A stretch of DNA of 64,000 nt, taken from positions 45,761 to 109,760 of the forward strand of contig NZ_JAUFPW010000027.1 of NCBI RefSeq assembly GCF_030409415.1, read 5' to 3'. The DNA is from Pedobacter aquatilis. Lineage in GTDB: Bacteria > Bacteroidota > Bacteroidia > Sphingobacteriales > Sphingobacteriaceae. The notes under the pieces were generated by a model, which saw only the letters and a list, made by a program, of their open reading frames with translations, did not search any database and was not told where the DNA came from. A program made the translations under genes and the position numbers. Positions 44,349 through 52,507 of the stretch are shown here, one piece after another (position 1 is the first letter of the stretch; each line of letters starts with the position of its first letter).

Positions 44349-44448
44349 GGGGTTGAATAAAAGCGAAAGATAAAAGATTTTTAAGTCAATACCATTCCTG
44401 TTCAACTTCATTTTTAGAAATTGATGGAATAGAAGGATGGAGTTAAAA

Positions 44449-44811
44449 TTATTTTAAGTGCAATAATATTAAAGCAACTAACGCCGGAATGGACTGCACA
44501 TACAGAATTCTTTTACTCGCGGTTGCTGCGCCATAAATTCCGGCAATGATTACGCAGGTCAAAAAGAAAATGGCTACATAAAATTTCCATTGATGATTTT
44601 CTATATAGAGCGACCAGATTAAACCTGCAGCTAAAAATCCATTATACAATCCCTGGTTTGCAGCAAGGGTTTTGGTTGGTGCAAATAATTCCTTCGGAAT
44701 GGTTTTGAAAACCTTTGGCGCTTTAGTTGTCCACGCGAACATTTCTAACCATAAGATATAGATGTGGATTGCGGCTACTAAGCCGATTATGATTTGTGCT
44801 ACTAATTGCAT
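44449..44811 (-). CDS. DUF1304 family membrane protein
   Basis: 120 residues from MQLVAQIIIGLVAAIH (ATG at 44809-44811). The open frame runs ten codons further, but those are glutamine-rich and outside the family. Four membrane segments are seen, with the family motifs HIYILWLEMFAW (about 16-27), NQGLYNGFLAAGL (about 49-61) and VIIAGIYGAAT (about 86-96). The function is unknown. Confidence 0.85.
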   Translation of the reverse strand: MQLVAQIIIGLVAAIHIYILWLEMFAWTTKAPKVFKTIPKELFAPTKTLAANQGLYNGFLAAGLIWSLYIENHQWKFYVAIFFLTCVIIAGIYGAATASKRILYVQSIPALVALILLHLK

Positions 44812-45014
44812 TTTGTTTTGGTTTTGAGATTGAAGATACAATTTATTTGGATATTCATGGCTAGTGGTTTCGAAGTCTATATACTCTGTTTATAATCAGT
44901 TATCAGTCTGAGCTTGTCGAAGACCTTTTAATAATTAAATTTAATAGTAGTTTTTTGTGTTAGCCAGACAGGTTTTTTCTTTGTCTTGATAAAATATATA
45001 ATATCCTTCAATTT

Positions 45015-45250
45015 TACCACCCCTTGCCCCTCCTAAAATAGGAGGGGAGTAGGTAGTGCTTTTTATTCTTGTATAAATTTATTAAAGGTTCCACAGGTTT
45101 CAACATCTGAACGGAACTCTCCATCTAAAATAGAAAGGGGAGTAGGTAGTGCTTTTTATTCTTATATAAACCATTAAGGATTTTTGAAGTTACTGCATCT
45201 GAACGGAACTCCCCTCCTTATTTTCAAGGAGGGATTGGGGGTGGTTTTTG
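45015..45250. repeat. CCACCCC/AGGAGGGG element, copy 2, internally duplicated
   Basis: The left end is TACCACCCCTTGCCCCTCCT and the right end ends AAGGAGGGATTGGGGGTGG. The interior carries two direct copies (about 45043-45130 and 45137-45212) of a unit starting GGGGAGTAGGTAGTGCTTTT or nearly so and ending CATCTGAACGGAACTC. The second copy is preceded by TAGAAAGGGG in place of the AGGAGGGG arm. Confidence 0.7.
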
Positions 45251-45297
45251 TTTATACTCTAGTTAGGTTTTTTTGCCAAAAGCCACGAACTTTCATT

Positions 45298-45390
45298 ATA
45301 AACCCGATGATAGCGGGCATCCCGAATTTCTCGGGATAAAGTGACCAGCTCCAAAGGAGTGCCTTTGGCACGGGGCGGGTGCTCCCAAAG
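45298..45390 (+). repeat. TAAACCCGA-type palindromic repeat, copy 5
   Basis: Starts TATAAACCCGATGATAGCGG. The core ATCCCGAATTTCTCGGGAT is a near-perfect hairpin, also present in copy 6 at 47741-47800. A GGCGGGTGC block follows. A related core (ATCCCGAAGTTTCGGGAT) is at 51349-51366. Confidence 0.55.
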
Positions 45391-45550
45391 TATATCTGGC
45401 TTTCATTTTCAAGTCTTTTGTAAACCCATCAATTCTATCGCACATCGGAACATCTTACATTCCATCTTTTTCTGTCATGCTGTCAGTATCAATTCAGAAT
45501 AATTTTTACATTTTATCAGTTTTTTAACCATATTTTCTGCCAAAAACCAA

Positions 45551-45567
45551 TTGGCACAGGCATTGTT
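45551..45567 (+). promoter_or_regulatory. sigma-54-like promoter of dnaK
   Basis: TTGGCACAGGCATTGTT matches the -24/-12 layout TGGCAC-N5-TTGCW, with T instead of C in the -12 element. GG (45553-45554) and TG (45564-45565) are spaced as sigma-54 requires. Transcription would start near 45577, about 37 bases before the dnaK ATG. No enhancer-binding protein gene is nearby. Confidence 0.45.
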
Positions 45568-45613
45568 TAATAGGTGTAGAATTAATACTTAAAAAGAGAA
45601 AATACAAAATACA

Positions 45614-47518
45614 ATGGGAAAAATTATTGGAATAGACTTAGGAACAACCAACTCTTGCGTGAGCGTAATGGAGGGCAATGAGCCTGTAGTTATTGCGAAC
45701 AGTGAGGGTAAACGTACTACACCGTCTATTGTTGCTTTTGCAGAAAACGGTGAACGTAAAGTTGGCGAGCCGGCTAAACGTCAGGCTATAACTAACCCAA
45801 CAAAAACGATTTATTCAGTAAAACGCTTTATGGGTAACAGCTACGACGAAAGTGCTAAAGAAGCTGGTCGCGTACCTTATAAAGTTATTAAAGGCGATAA
45901 CAACACGCCACGTGTTGAAATCGACGATAGAAAATATACTCCACAAGAAATCTCTGCAATGATCTTGCAGAAAATGAAAAAAACTGCCGAAGATTTCTTA
46001 GGACAAGAAGTTACAGAAGCGGTTATTACTGTGCCTGCATACTTTAACGATGCGCAACGTCAGGCTACTAAAGAGGCTGGTGAAATTGCTGGTTTACAGG
46101 TTAAACGTATTATTAACGAACCAACTGCTGCAGCTTTAGCTTATGGTTTAGATAAAGCGCACAAAGACATGAAAATTGTTGTGTTTGACTGCGGTGGTGG
46201 TACACATGATGTTTCTGTTTTAGAATTAGGTGATGGTGTTTTTGAAGTAAAATCTACCGATGGTGATACACACTTAGGTGGTGATGATTTTGACCATGTA
46301 ATTATCGATTGGTTAACAGATGAGTTTAAAAGCGAAAACAGCATGGATCTTTCTAAAGACCCAATGGCTTTACAACGTTTAAAAGAAGCTGCTGAGAAAG
46401 CTAAAATTGAGTTATCGAGCACAACTTCTACTGAAATTAACTTACCATACATTACTGCTGATGCTAGCGGTCCTAAACACTTAGTGCGCACTTTAACCCG
46501 TGCTAAATTTGAGCAATTGGCTGATAGCTTAATCAAACGTACTATCGACCCTTGTAAATCTGCTTTGAAAAATGCTGGTTTAAGCACAAGCGATATCGAT
46601 GAAATTATCTTAGTTGGTGGTTCAACTCGTATTCCTGCAATTCAGGATGCGGTTAAAGCTTTCTTCGGTAAAGAGCCGAGTAAAGGTGTTAACCCTGATG
46701 AGGTTGTAGCTATTGGTGCTGCTATTCAAGGTGGTGTATTAACTGGTGATGTAAAAGATGTATTGTTGTTAGACGTCACGCCTTTATCATTAGGTATCGA
46801 AACTATGGGTGGTGTAATGACCAAATTAATCGAGTCGAACACAACTATCCCAACTAAAAAATCTGAAACATTCTCAACTGCTGCTGATAACCAGCCGTCT
46901 GTTGAAATCCACATTTTACAAGGTGAACGCCCAATGGCTAACCAAAACCGTACAATTGGTCGTTTCATTTTAGATGGTATTCCACCAGCACCTCGTGGTG
47001 TGCCTCAGGTAGAAGTATCTTTTGATATTGATGCCAACGGTATTTTACACGTAAGTGCAAAAGATAAAGCTACTGGTAAAGAGCAAAAAATCCGTATCGA
47101 AGCATCTTCTGGTTTAACTGATGAAGAAATTCAGAAAATGAAACAAGAAGCTGAAGCTAACGCAGAAGCTGATGCAAAAGCAAAAGAAGAAATCGAAAAA
47201 ATTAACGGTGCTGATGCTTTAATTTTCTCAACTGAGAAACAATTAAAAGAGTTTGGTGAGAAATTATCTGCTGATAAAAAAGCGCCAATCGAAGCTGGTT
47301 TAGAAAAATTAAAAGCAGCACATGCAGCTCGTAATTTTGCAGATATTGATGCAGCACAAGCTGAATTGCAAAATGCTTGGAATGCAGCTTCAGAAGAAAT
47401 GTACAAAGCCGGTGAGCAACCTCAAGGCGGTGGTGAACAACCACAAGCTGATGGTCAGCCTCAAGGTGGCGATAACGTTACTGATGTTGATTTCGAAGAA
47501 GTAAAAGAAGAAAAATAG
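45614..47518 (+). CDS. dnaK: chaperone DnaK (Hsp70)
   Basis: The main ATP-dependent Hsp70 chaperone of the cytoplasm. The nucleotide-binding domain (1-380) carries [11 protein letters not shown] (5-15), the conserved phosphate loop and the [14 protein letters not shown] signature. The substrate-binding domain holds [14 protein letters not shown] (about 391-404), and the helical lid ends in a glycine/glutamine-rich linker and the usual acidic [10 protein letters not shown] tail that helps recruit co-chaperones. The length of 634 is normal. No grpE or dnaJ is adjacent, and the CbpA-type J protein is 4 kb downstream. The gene is single, with terminator 47560-47598. Confidence 0.98.
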   Translation: MGKIIGIDLGTTNSCVSVMEGNEPVVIANSEGKRTTPSIVAFAENGERKVGEPAKRQAITNPTKTIYSVKRFMGNSYDESAKEAGRVPYKVIKGDNNTPRVEIDDRKYTPQEISAMILQKMKKTAEDFLGQEVTEAVITVPAYFNDAQRQATKEAGEIAGLQVKRIINEPTAAALAYGLDKAHKDMKIVVFDCGGGTHDVSVLELGDGVFEVKSTDGDTHLGGDDFDHVIIDWLTDEFKSENSMDLSKDPMALQRLKEAAEKAKIELSSTTSTEINLPYITADASGPKHLVRTLTRAKFEQLADSLIKRTIDPCKSALKNAGLSTSDIDEIILVGGSTRIPAIQDAVKAFFGKEPSKGVNPDEVVAIGAAIQGGVLTGDVKDVLLLDVTPLSLGIETMGGVMTKLIESNTTIPTKKSETFSTAADNQPSVEIHILQGERPMANQNRTIGRFILDGIPPAPRGVPQVEVSFDIDANGILHVSAKDKATGKEQKIRIEASSGLTDEEIQKMKQEAEANAEADAKAKEEIEKINGADALIFSTEKQLKEFGEKLSADKKAPIEAGLEKLKAAHAARNFADIDAAQAELQNAWNAASEEMYKAGEQPQGGGEQPQADGQPQGGDNVTDVDFEEVKEEK

Positions 47519-47559
47519 TTTTTAGTCGGAGGTTGGAAGACCGAAGATATAGAACAATT

Positions 47560-47598
47560 AAAAGCATTCCTGATTAAGTTCAGGGATGCTTTTTTTGT
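47560..47598 (+). terminator. terminator after dnaK
   Basis: AAAGCATTCCTGA (47561-47573) pairs with TCAGGGATGCTTT (47580-47592) around a short loop, and T residues follow. Confidence 0.85.
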
Positions 47599-47606
47599 TT
47601 TACACA

Positions 47607-47692
47607 CGCTATTGCAAGACACGAAGCAATCTTACTGTGACTTTGACTTATATAGCGATAATTGTAGGATTGCATCTTACCTTGCAATGACG
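47607..47692. repeat. inverted ATTGCAAG-type element
   Basis: Left arm CGCTATTGCAAGACACGAAG, continuing CAATCTT (47607-47633). The right arm (47666-47692), in reverse complement, reads CGTCATTGCAAGGTAAGATG, then CAATCCT. The 27-base arms match at about 21 positions and enclose a 32-base core. Fragments of the same element appear at 41067-41132 and 13086-13096. I recall the form as frequent in Bacteroidota intergenic DNA. Confidence 0.6.
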
Positions 47693-47740
47693 ACCGCTCT
47701 TTTTATTTGAAAACGAATGGTTCTATGCTTTTCGGTAATA

Positions 47741-47800
47741 GCAGCCCCGCCATTCGCTTTATCCCGAGAAATTCGGGATGCTCGCTGCTGTCGGGTTTAT
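47741..47800 (-). repeat. TAAACCCGA-type palindromic repeat, copy 6
   Basis: On the minus strand TAAACCCGACAGCAGCGAGC, then the hairpin core ATCCCGAATTTCTCGGGAT, then AGCGAATGGCGGGGC. The core is identical to that of copy 5. Confidence 0.55.
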
Positions 47801-47837
47801 GATTAGCAAACTATAGCTTTTGGGGAAATCATAACGC

Positions 47838-47873
47838 AAAAGAAAAGGTTCAGCTTATTAAACTGAACCTTTT
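47838..47873 (-). terminator. terminator of the nucleotidyltransferase gene
   Basis: AAAAGGTTCAG and CTGAACCTTTT form an 11-base perfect stem with a nine-base loop. On the minus strand a short T-rich stretch follows. Confidence 0.75.
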
Positions 47874-47891
47874 CTATATAATCAGGAAATA

Positions 47892-48791
47892 TTAATTCCA
47901 AAGTTTCTCTGGGTAGGTTCCGTTTTTAACCAACTGGTCAATACTATCTTGAACATATGGCTTATCTTCTTTATACGTTACGCCAAACCATTTGTTTGAA
48001 GTTGGCACAACTTTAAACGTAGCTTCACCACTTTTAACTAAGTTTTCGCCAATCAGTGGAATAAAAAATTCTGCTTTAGGTTTATCTTTATTAGCCATTG
48101 CAAACTCAACGAATAACTTTTCAGTAATGTTGAAAACAGCAGGCGTAAAGCCCCAGAAATTCATCGAAACAGGTGTTTCAAAATCTAATGGAAATTCTTC
48201 ACCATCTTCTTCGTAATAAATTTTACCATCTTTTGGATATACTTTAGTACGTTCAATAATTTCTTCTAAATTACCAGAAGCATCTACTTTACAAACGCCA
48301 CGAGAAACAGCGCCAAACTCAGAGAGTGTTTTGCCAATTTCGTAACCGATAATTGAAAAATTACTATCAGAAGCCTCATCGTTTAAGAAATCGACCATTT
48401 TTTTAAAGGCGTCAAAACCATAATAATCATCAGCATTGATTACGCAAAAAGGTTCTTTAACTACTTTTCTGCCAGATAAAATTGCATGAGCAGTCCCCCA
48501 AGGTTTTTCTCTGTAAATTTCTTCTTCTATACCAAATTGCTTTAAATCGAAATTTTGAAAAACGTAATCCGTTTCAATTTTTCCATTTAGCTTTGGCTCG
48601 AAAATAGATTTAAAATTTTCTACAAATTCTTCTTTTATGATGAATACAACTTTGCCAAATCCGGCTTTAATTGCATCGTAAATAGAATAATCAATAATGG
48701 TTTCTCCATTAGGACCAAAACCATCAATTTGTTTCATGCTTCCGTAACGGCTTGCCATCCCGGCAGCCAATATTAATAAGGTAGGTTTCAT
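47892..48791 (-). CDS. sugar-phosphate nucleotidyltransferase family protein
   Basis: 299 residues with the N-terminal nucleotidyltransferase motif LILAAGMASRYGSMKQ (5-20), a conserved DGFGPNGETIIDYS segment, and the metal-binding aspartates in CVINADDYYG (about 116-125). It probably transfers NMP from NTP to a sugar phosphate for cell-surface or nucleotide-sugar metabolism. Sugar and nucleotide are not decided. It is a single gene on the minus strand, with its terminator at 47838-47873. Confidence 0.85.
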   Translation of the reverse strand: MKPTLLILAAGMASRYGSMKQIDGFGPNGETIIDYSIYDAIKAGFGKVVFIIKEEFVENFKSIFEPKLNGKIETDYVFQNFDLKQFGIEEEIYREKPWGTAHAILSGRKVVKEPFCVINADDYYGFDAFKKMVDFLNDEASDSNFSIIGYEIGKTLSEFGAVSRGVCKVDASGNLEEIIERTKVYPKDGKIYYEEDGEEFPLDFETPVSMNFWGFTPAVFNITEKLFVEFAMANKDKPKAEFFIPLIGENLVKSGEATFKVVPTSNKWFGVTYKEDKPYVQDSIDQLVKNGTYPEKLWN

Positions 48792-48842
48792 ATTGTTAAT
48801 TAATTGTTCTAATCAGTTTTTCGATTAGATAGGGCGTTTGAT

Positions 48843-49499
48843 TTATTTATTTAAGTAATTAAAAATTTGTTCTAAGTCGCTATCGTTTTTATAGTCAGGT
48901 TTATGATTTTTTAAATATTCATTCAACTGATTTTCTTTATCTTCAAATAAAGCGAAAATTGATTTCTTATTTGGTACAATTTTACTAAAAATTCCGTTTT
49001 TATATGAATAATAGCTATACGTTGTGTTAAATGTTTTATTAACTACTGCAGAGCCATATTGTTTTGATTCGGTTATAGATTTATTAAATTTTTTGTACAA
49101 ACCTATTTTACCATTACAGATGATTTGAAAAAATGATGACGAGTTTAATGCATCTACAGCTGGAAATCCATTCTTAAAAATTAAAGTGCTACCATTTTTG
49201 GGGTTATTAATCTCAAATTCTGCCACAGGTTCTGCAAAATGCATCATCTTACCGGCATCAACAAAAACCAATTTATCATCCATTAAGTCATATCTTAACG
49301 AATCGTACTGGTAACGTTTGCCATTTTTTAACGTTACTTTTCCTTTCGACCATTTTTCTATTAAATATGGCGTACCTTCAACATCTGTATATTTCTTTTC
49401 CTTTATAGGCGTTCTGATAACATCACCAAAAGGAAGAATTTCATACTGAGCTTTAGCACCAAACGATAAAAAAAGAATCAGAAAAAGTAAGTTTTTCAT
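48843..49499 (-). CDS. secreted hypothetical protein, 218 aa
   Basis: I do not recognise a family. From the ATG at 49497-49499 the protein begins with a signal peptide (MKNLLFLILFLSFGAKAQ). The open frame extends 12 codons further, overlapping the HerA-like gene, but that part is not signal-like. The mature part has repeated basic/aromatic strands (KGKVTLKNGKRYQYDSLRYD at about 54-73) and a conserved-looking IFALFEDKENQLNEYLKNH near the end. It may be a periplasmic or outer-membrane-associated protein. Confidence 0.65.
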   Translation of the reverse strand: MKNLLFLILFLSFGAKAQYEILPFGDVIRTPIKEKKYTDVEGTPYLIEKWSKGKVTLKNGKRYQYDSLRYDLMDDKLVFVDAGKMMHFAEPVAEFEINNPKNGSTLIFKNGFPAVDALNSSSFFQIICNGKIGLYKKFNKSITESKQYGSAVVNKTFNTTYSYYSYKNGIFSKIVPNKKSIFALFEDKENQLNEYLKNHKPDYKNDSDLEQIFNYLNK

Positions 49500-49509
49500 G
49501 GTTAGAAGT

Positions 49510-51084
49510 TTAAAATCCAAATAATCCACCACCACTTTTGGTACGTGTTTTCTTTCCTGTTAGCATTCCGAATAAGCCGCGAACAATTTCTTTTCCTATT
49601 TGACGGGTAATTGTGGCACCCATAACTTTTTCTATTATACTTTTTTCGCCAGGCTTTGGTTTGCTTTCTATCTCTTCCTGTTTCTTTGCTTCAGCCTCTT
49701 GTTTAACCTGTGCATCTGCCGCAATTTGTTCATTAATTCTTTTTGTCAGAATATCATAAGCACTTTCCGGATCGATAGTATCTTTATACTTGCCATACAT
49801 TGGACTTGCGTTCACCAATTTATCAAAATCTGCAGAAGTAAGGGGTCCCATTACCGCTCTTGGCGGTGTAAGCATGGTTGCCGAAACCTCAGTTGGGATA
49901 CCTTTTTCATTTAGAACTGTAACCAAAGCTTGTCCGGTTCCTAAAGAAGTTAAAACTTTATCAATTTGATAAAAATCTGATTTAGGATAAGTATTAACGG
50001 TTTTCTTTAATGCATCAACATCATTTGGTGTAAAAGCTCTTAAAGCATGTTGAACGCGGTTACCCAATTGCCCCAAAACACTTTCCGGGATATCCGTTGG
50101 TGCCTGTGTACAGAAAAATACGCCAACACCTTTCGAACGTATTAAGCGAATTATGGTTTCAATTTGTTCTAAAAACGTTTTTGATGAGTTATTGAAAAGT
50201 AAGTGTGCTTCATCAAAAAAGAAAACCAATTTTGGCTTATCCAAATCGCCAACCTCTGGTAATGTATTAAATAATTCGGCTAGTAAACTTAACAGAAAGG
50301 TAGAGTATAAAACAGGTTGATTTTGAACATCAGCAATATTTAAAAGGCTAATAACGCCTTTGCCATCTACACGTTCAAACAAATCATCGGCATCGAAAGA
50401 TTTCTCACCAAACATTCCGGCCAAACCTTGCTGCTCAATTGCAACTATTTTTCGAAGTATTGTACCAGATGTTGCTGTAGAAATGCTGCCGTAACTTTCT
50501 TTTATTTCTTTGGCTCCAGCACCTTCACTAAGGTATGAAAGTAATTTCTTAAGGTCATTTAAATCGATAACAGGCATTTTGTTATCGTCAGCGTATTTAA
50601 AGATTACAGCCATTACGCCACTTTGCGTATCGTTTAAATCTAAAACTTTTGATAAAAGCGTTGGCCCAAATTCTAAAACTGTTGCACGCATTTGCGCACC
50701 TAATTTGCCCGAAAGGGAATAAACTTCTATCGGAAAACCTGTTGGTGTAAATGTCTTATTTAACTGTTTAGCCCTCTCTTCAATCTTCGGGTTTACACTC
50801 CCAGCTTGATTTAAGCCCGATAAATCGCCTTTAACATCAAGCATAAAAACCGGAACTCCGGCATCAGAAAGTTGTTCGGCTAACAATTGTAAAGTTCTGG
50901 TTTTACCAGTACCGGTTGCGCCGGCAATTAAACCGTGTCTATTCATCATTTTTAATGATAAATTAACCTCGGCTTCACCATATACCTGTCCATCTAAAAT
51001 ACCAGCACCAAGGTAAATGTAAGAACCTTGTGGAGCGTAAGATGCTTTTATTTTTTCTATAAACTTCGAAGAGGATTCACTCAT
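49510..51084 (-). CDS. HerA-like ATPase (DUF853)
   Basis: A 524-residue ring ATPase of the HerA/FtsK superfamily, DUF853 type. Walker A is GATGTGKT (55-62), Walker B is LVFFFDEAHLLF (about 285-296), and an arginine-finger region follows (IIRLIRSKGVGVFFCTQ). The C-terminal 60 residues hold a charged alanine/lysine/glutamate-rich linker (KKQEEIESKPKPGE) and a glycine-rich tail. The biological role is unproven. Family members are thought to translocate DNA or remodel complexes, and no NurA nuclease gene is next to it, so an archaeal-type resection role is not supported. Confidence 0.85.
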   Translation of the reverse strand: MSESSSKFIEKIKASYAPQGSYIYLGAGILDGQVYGEAEVNLSLKMMNRHGLIAGATGTGKTRTLQLLAEQLSDAGVPVFMLDVKGDLSGLNQAGSVNPKIEERAKQLNKTFTPTGFPIEVYSLSGKLGAQMRATVLEFGPTLLSKVLDLNDTQSGVMAVIFKYADDNKMPVIDLNDLKKLLSYLSEGAGAKEIKESYGSISTATSGTILRKIVAIEQQGLAGMFGEKSFDADDLFERVDGKGVISLLNIADVQNQPVLYSTFLLSLLAELFNTLPEVGDLDKPKLVFFFDEAHLLFNNSSKTFLEQIETIIRLIRSKGVGVFFCTQAPTDIPESVLGQLGNRVQHALRAFTPNDVDALKKTVNTYPKSDFYQIDKVLTSLGTGQALVTVLNEKGIPTEVSATMLTPPRAVMGPLTSADFDKLVNASPMYGKYKDTIDPESAYDILTKRINEQIAADAQVKQEAEAKKQEEIESKPKPGEKSIIEKVMGATITRQIGKEIVRGLFGMLTGKKTRTKSGGGLFGF

Positions 51085-51496
51085 TGTAATAATTTTATGA
51101 GCACCAATTTAGTAAACTAATATTAAAATAATGTTTTTTTTATTAGCGCTAATTATAAAATCATTTCCACAGTGCCAAACAACAATTGCCTTGGTTTAGG
51201 TATTTAACCAACTACAGTTTTGATAGCCGCTCAAATAATTCTCGCTGTTCAGTACTTAAATTTTTTGGAATTTAATTTTTTTAGTTAATACGAATGTTTT
51301 TGCTAAGCCAAAGCACAAATTCTTCGTTCTCTCCATTATCGGCCTAACATCCCGAAGTTTCGGGATTCAGCCGGCAGTTTTTGTTTCTTTTTGATGCCAT
51401 AAAGAAAGAAGCATGTCCACCCAAGACAAGTCTATTATTTATACTACCGACAGACGTTAATCGAAGAAGATTTTTTTAAATCATAATTCGTATTGT
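51085..51496. other. intergenic region with a duplicated cbpA 3' end
   Basis: No intact gene. It contains a 60-base copy of the cbpA 3' end (51216-51275), a TAAACCCGA-family core hairpin (ATCCCGAAGTTTCGGGAT, 51349-51366), and further AT-rich sequence up to the cbpA stop codon. Confidence 0.6.
51216..51275 (-). repeat. partial duplicate of the cbpA 3' end
   Basis: Read on the minus strand, the segment encodes [19 protein letters not shown] and then TAG, the same last 19 residues as cbpA (copy within the gene at about 51501-51561). The two copies differ by one substitution and one deleted T. They are direct repeats with starts 285 bases apart. The copy is not expressed as a gene by itself. Confidence 0.85.
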
Positions 51497-52372
51497 TTAA
51501 AGTTTTGATAGCCGCTCAAATAGTTCTCGCTGTTCAGTACTTAAATTTTTTGGAATTTTAATCTGCCATTTAATGTACAAATCGCCAAAATGATTCTCCT
51601 TTTTATAAACAGGGAAACCTTTGCCTTTCAAGCGTAAGTTTGTATCAGGTTGTGTACCTGCCGGGATATTAAGTTTTACTTTTCCACTTAAGGTTTCCAC
51701 AATCTTCTCTCCACCCAATATTGCGGTGTATAAATCTATTTGTTCATCAATGTAAATGTCGTTGCCTTTACGCTTAAATTTTGGATGCTCAGCAATGTTA
51801 AAGGATATAAATAAATCTCCTGCCGGACCATGATTAGGACCAGGTGCACCATAACCAGGCAATTTAATTTTTTGTCCGTTTTCTACTCCTGCCGGAATAG
51901 TAATACGAACTTGTTTGCCATTAACTGTTAGTGTTTGCTTATGTGTTGTGTAAGCATCAAGCAAGTTTAAATTTAAGTCTGATGTGTAATCCTGCCCCTT
52001 AAATGGAGAACGCGAACTACTTCTTGAACCTCCGCCACCAAACATGGATGAAAAGAAATCAGAAAAATCTCCATCACCAAAACCCGAAAAACCACCTCTG
52101 CCTCGACTTTGAGATTGCTGGCGTTGCTTACCACCAAAAGCATCTGCATGTTGCCAGTTTTCTCCGTATTGGTCGTACTTTTTTCTTTTGTCAGGGTCGC
52201 TTAAAACCTCATTCGCCTCATTAATTTGTTGGAATTTCTTTTTCGCTTCATCATTATCTGCATTAACATCAGGATGGTATTTTCGTGCCAATTTCCGATA
52301 AGCTTTTTTTATTTCATCTGCTGTAGCGGTTTTATTAATCTCGAGAACTTTATAGTAATCTATATAAGCCAT
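51497..52372 (-). CDS. cbpA: J-domain co-chaperone, CbpA type
   Basis: A DnaJ-family co-chaperone that stimulates the ATPase of DnaK. The J domain (1-70) has the HPD motif at 33-35 (KYHPDVNAD). A glycine/phenylalanine/serine-rich region follows (about 85-125), then the two beta-barrel substrate-binding domains (about 130-285). The zinc-finger repeats of true DnaJ are absent, and with 291 residues it fits CbpA. The C-terminal coding end lies next to a duplicate of itself. Its ATG is the first of a clear family start ([10 protein letters not shown]). Confidence 0.93.
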   Translation of the reverse strand: MAYIDYYKVLEINKTATADEIKKAYRKLARKYHPDVNADNDEAKKKFQQINEANEVLSDPDKRKKYDQYGENWQHADAFGGKQRQQSQSRGRGGFSGFGDGDFSDFFSSMFGGGGSRSSSRSPFKGQDYTSDLNLNLLDAYTTHKQTLTVNGKQVRITIPAGVENGQKIKLPGYGAPGPNHGPAGDLFISFNIAEHPKFKRKGNDIYIDEQIDLYTAILGGEKIVETLSGKVKLNIPAGTQPDTNLRLKGKGFPVYKKENHFGDLYIKWQIKIPKNLSTEQRELFERLSKL

Positions 52373-52450
52373 AGTTATGGAAACGATTTTTATTGAATGG
52401 TTTTAATTCGGATTGTAAAAATAAGGATTAGAATTAAAAGATGGCTGCCG

Positions 52451-52487
52451 CACAAAAAATAAAAGCCCCGATTTTTTCGGGGCTTTT
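52451..52487 (-). terminator. terminator of the S9 peptidase gene
   Basis: AAAAGCCCCG (52461-52470) and CGGGGCTTTT (52478-52487) form a perfect ten-base stem. On the minus strand ATTTTTTG follows. It lies just after the stop codon at 52508. Confidence 0.85.
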
Positions 52488-52507
52488 AGCAGTTTCAAAA
52501 TGAAATC

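Larger units (their letters stand above)
44812..45613. other. long intergenic region with repeats and the dnaK promoter
   Basis: About 800 bases without a gene. It contains a 236-base CCACCCC-type element with an internal tandem duplication (45015-45250), a TAAACCCGA-type repeat (45298-45390), and the sigma-54-like promoter at 45551-45567. The part 44830-45010 shows nothing recognisable beyond AT-rich sequence. Confidence 0.6.
47519..47891. other. intergenic region after dnaK
   Basis: No gene is seen. In order: a word-like tract TTTAGTCGGAGGTTGGAAG (47521-47539), the dnaK terminator, an inverted ATTGCAAG-type element (47607-47692), a TAAACCCGA-type repeat on the minus strand (47741-47800), and the terminator of the convergent nucleotidyltransferase gene (47838-47873). 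Confidence 0.65.

Noticed and set aside
46141..46587. Long open frame on the minus strand inside dnaK
   Set aside because: A shadow of the dnaK codon pattern. It has no start context or family likeness, and dnaK itself is certain.
49510..51084. HerA-NurA DNA end-resection or HerA-based defence system
   Set aside because: No NurA, SIR2 or other effector gene is adjacent. The protein fits the widespread DUF853 housekeeping type.
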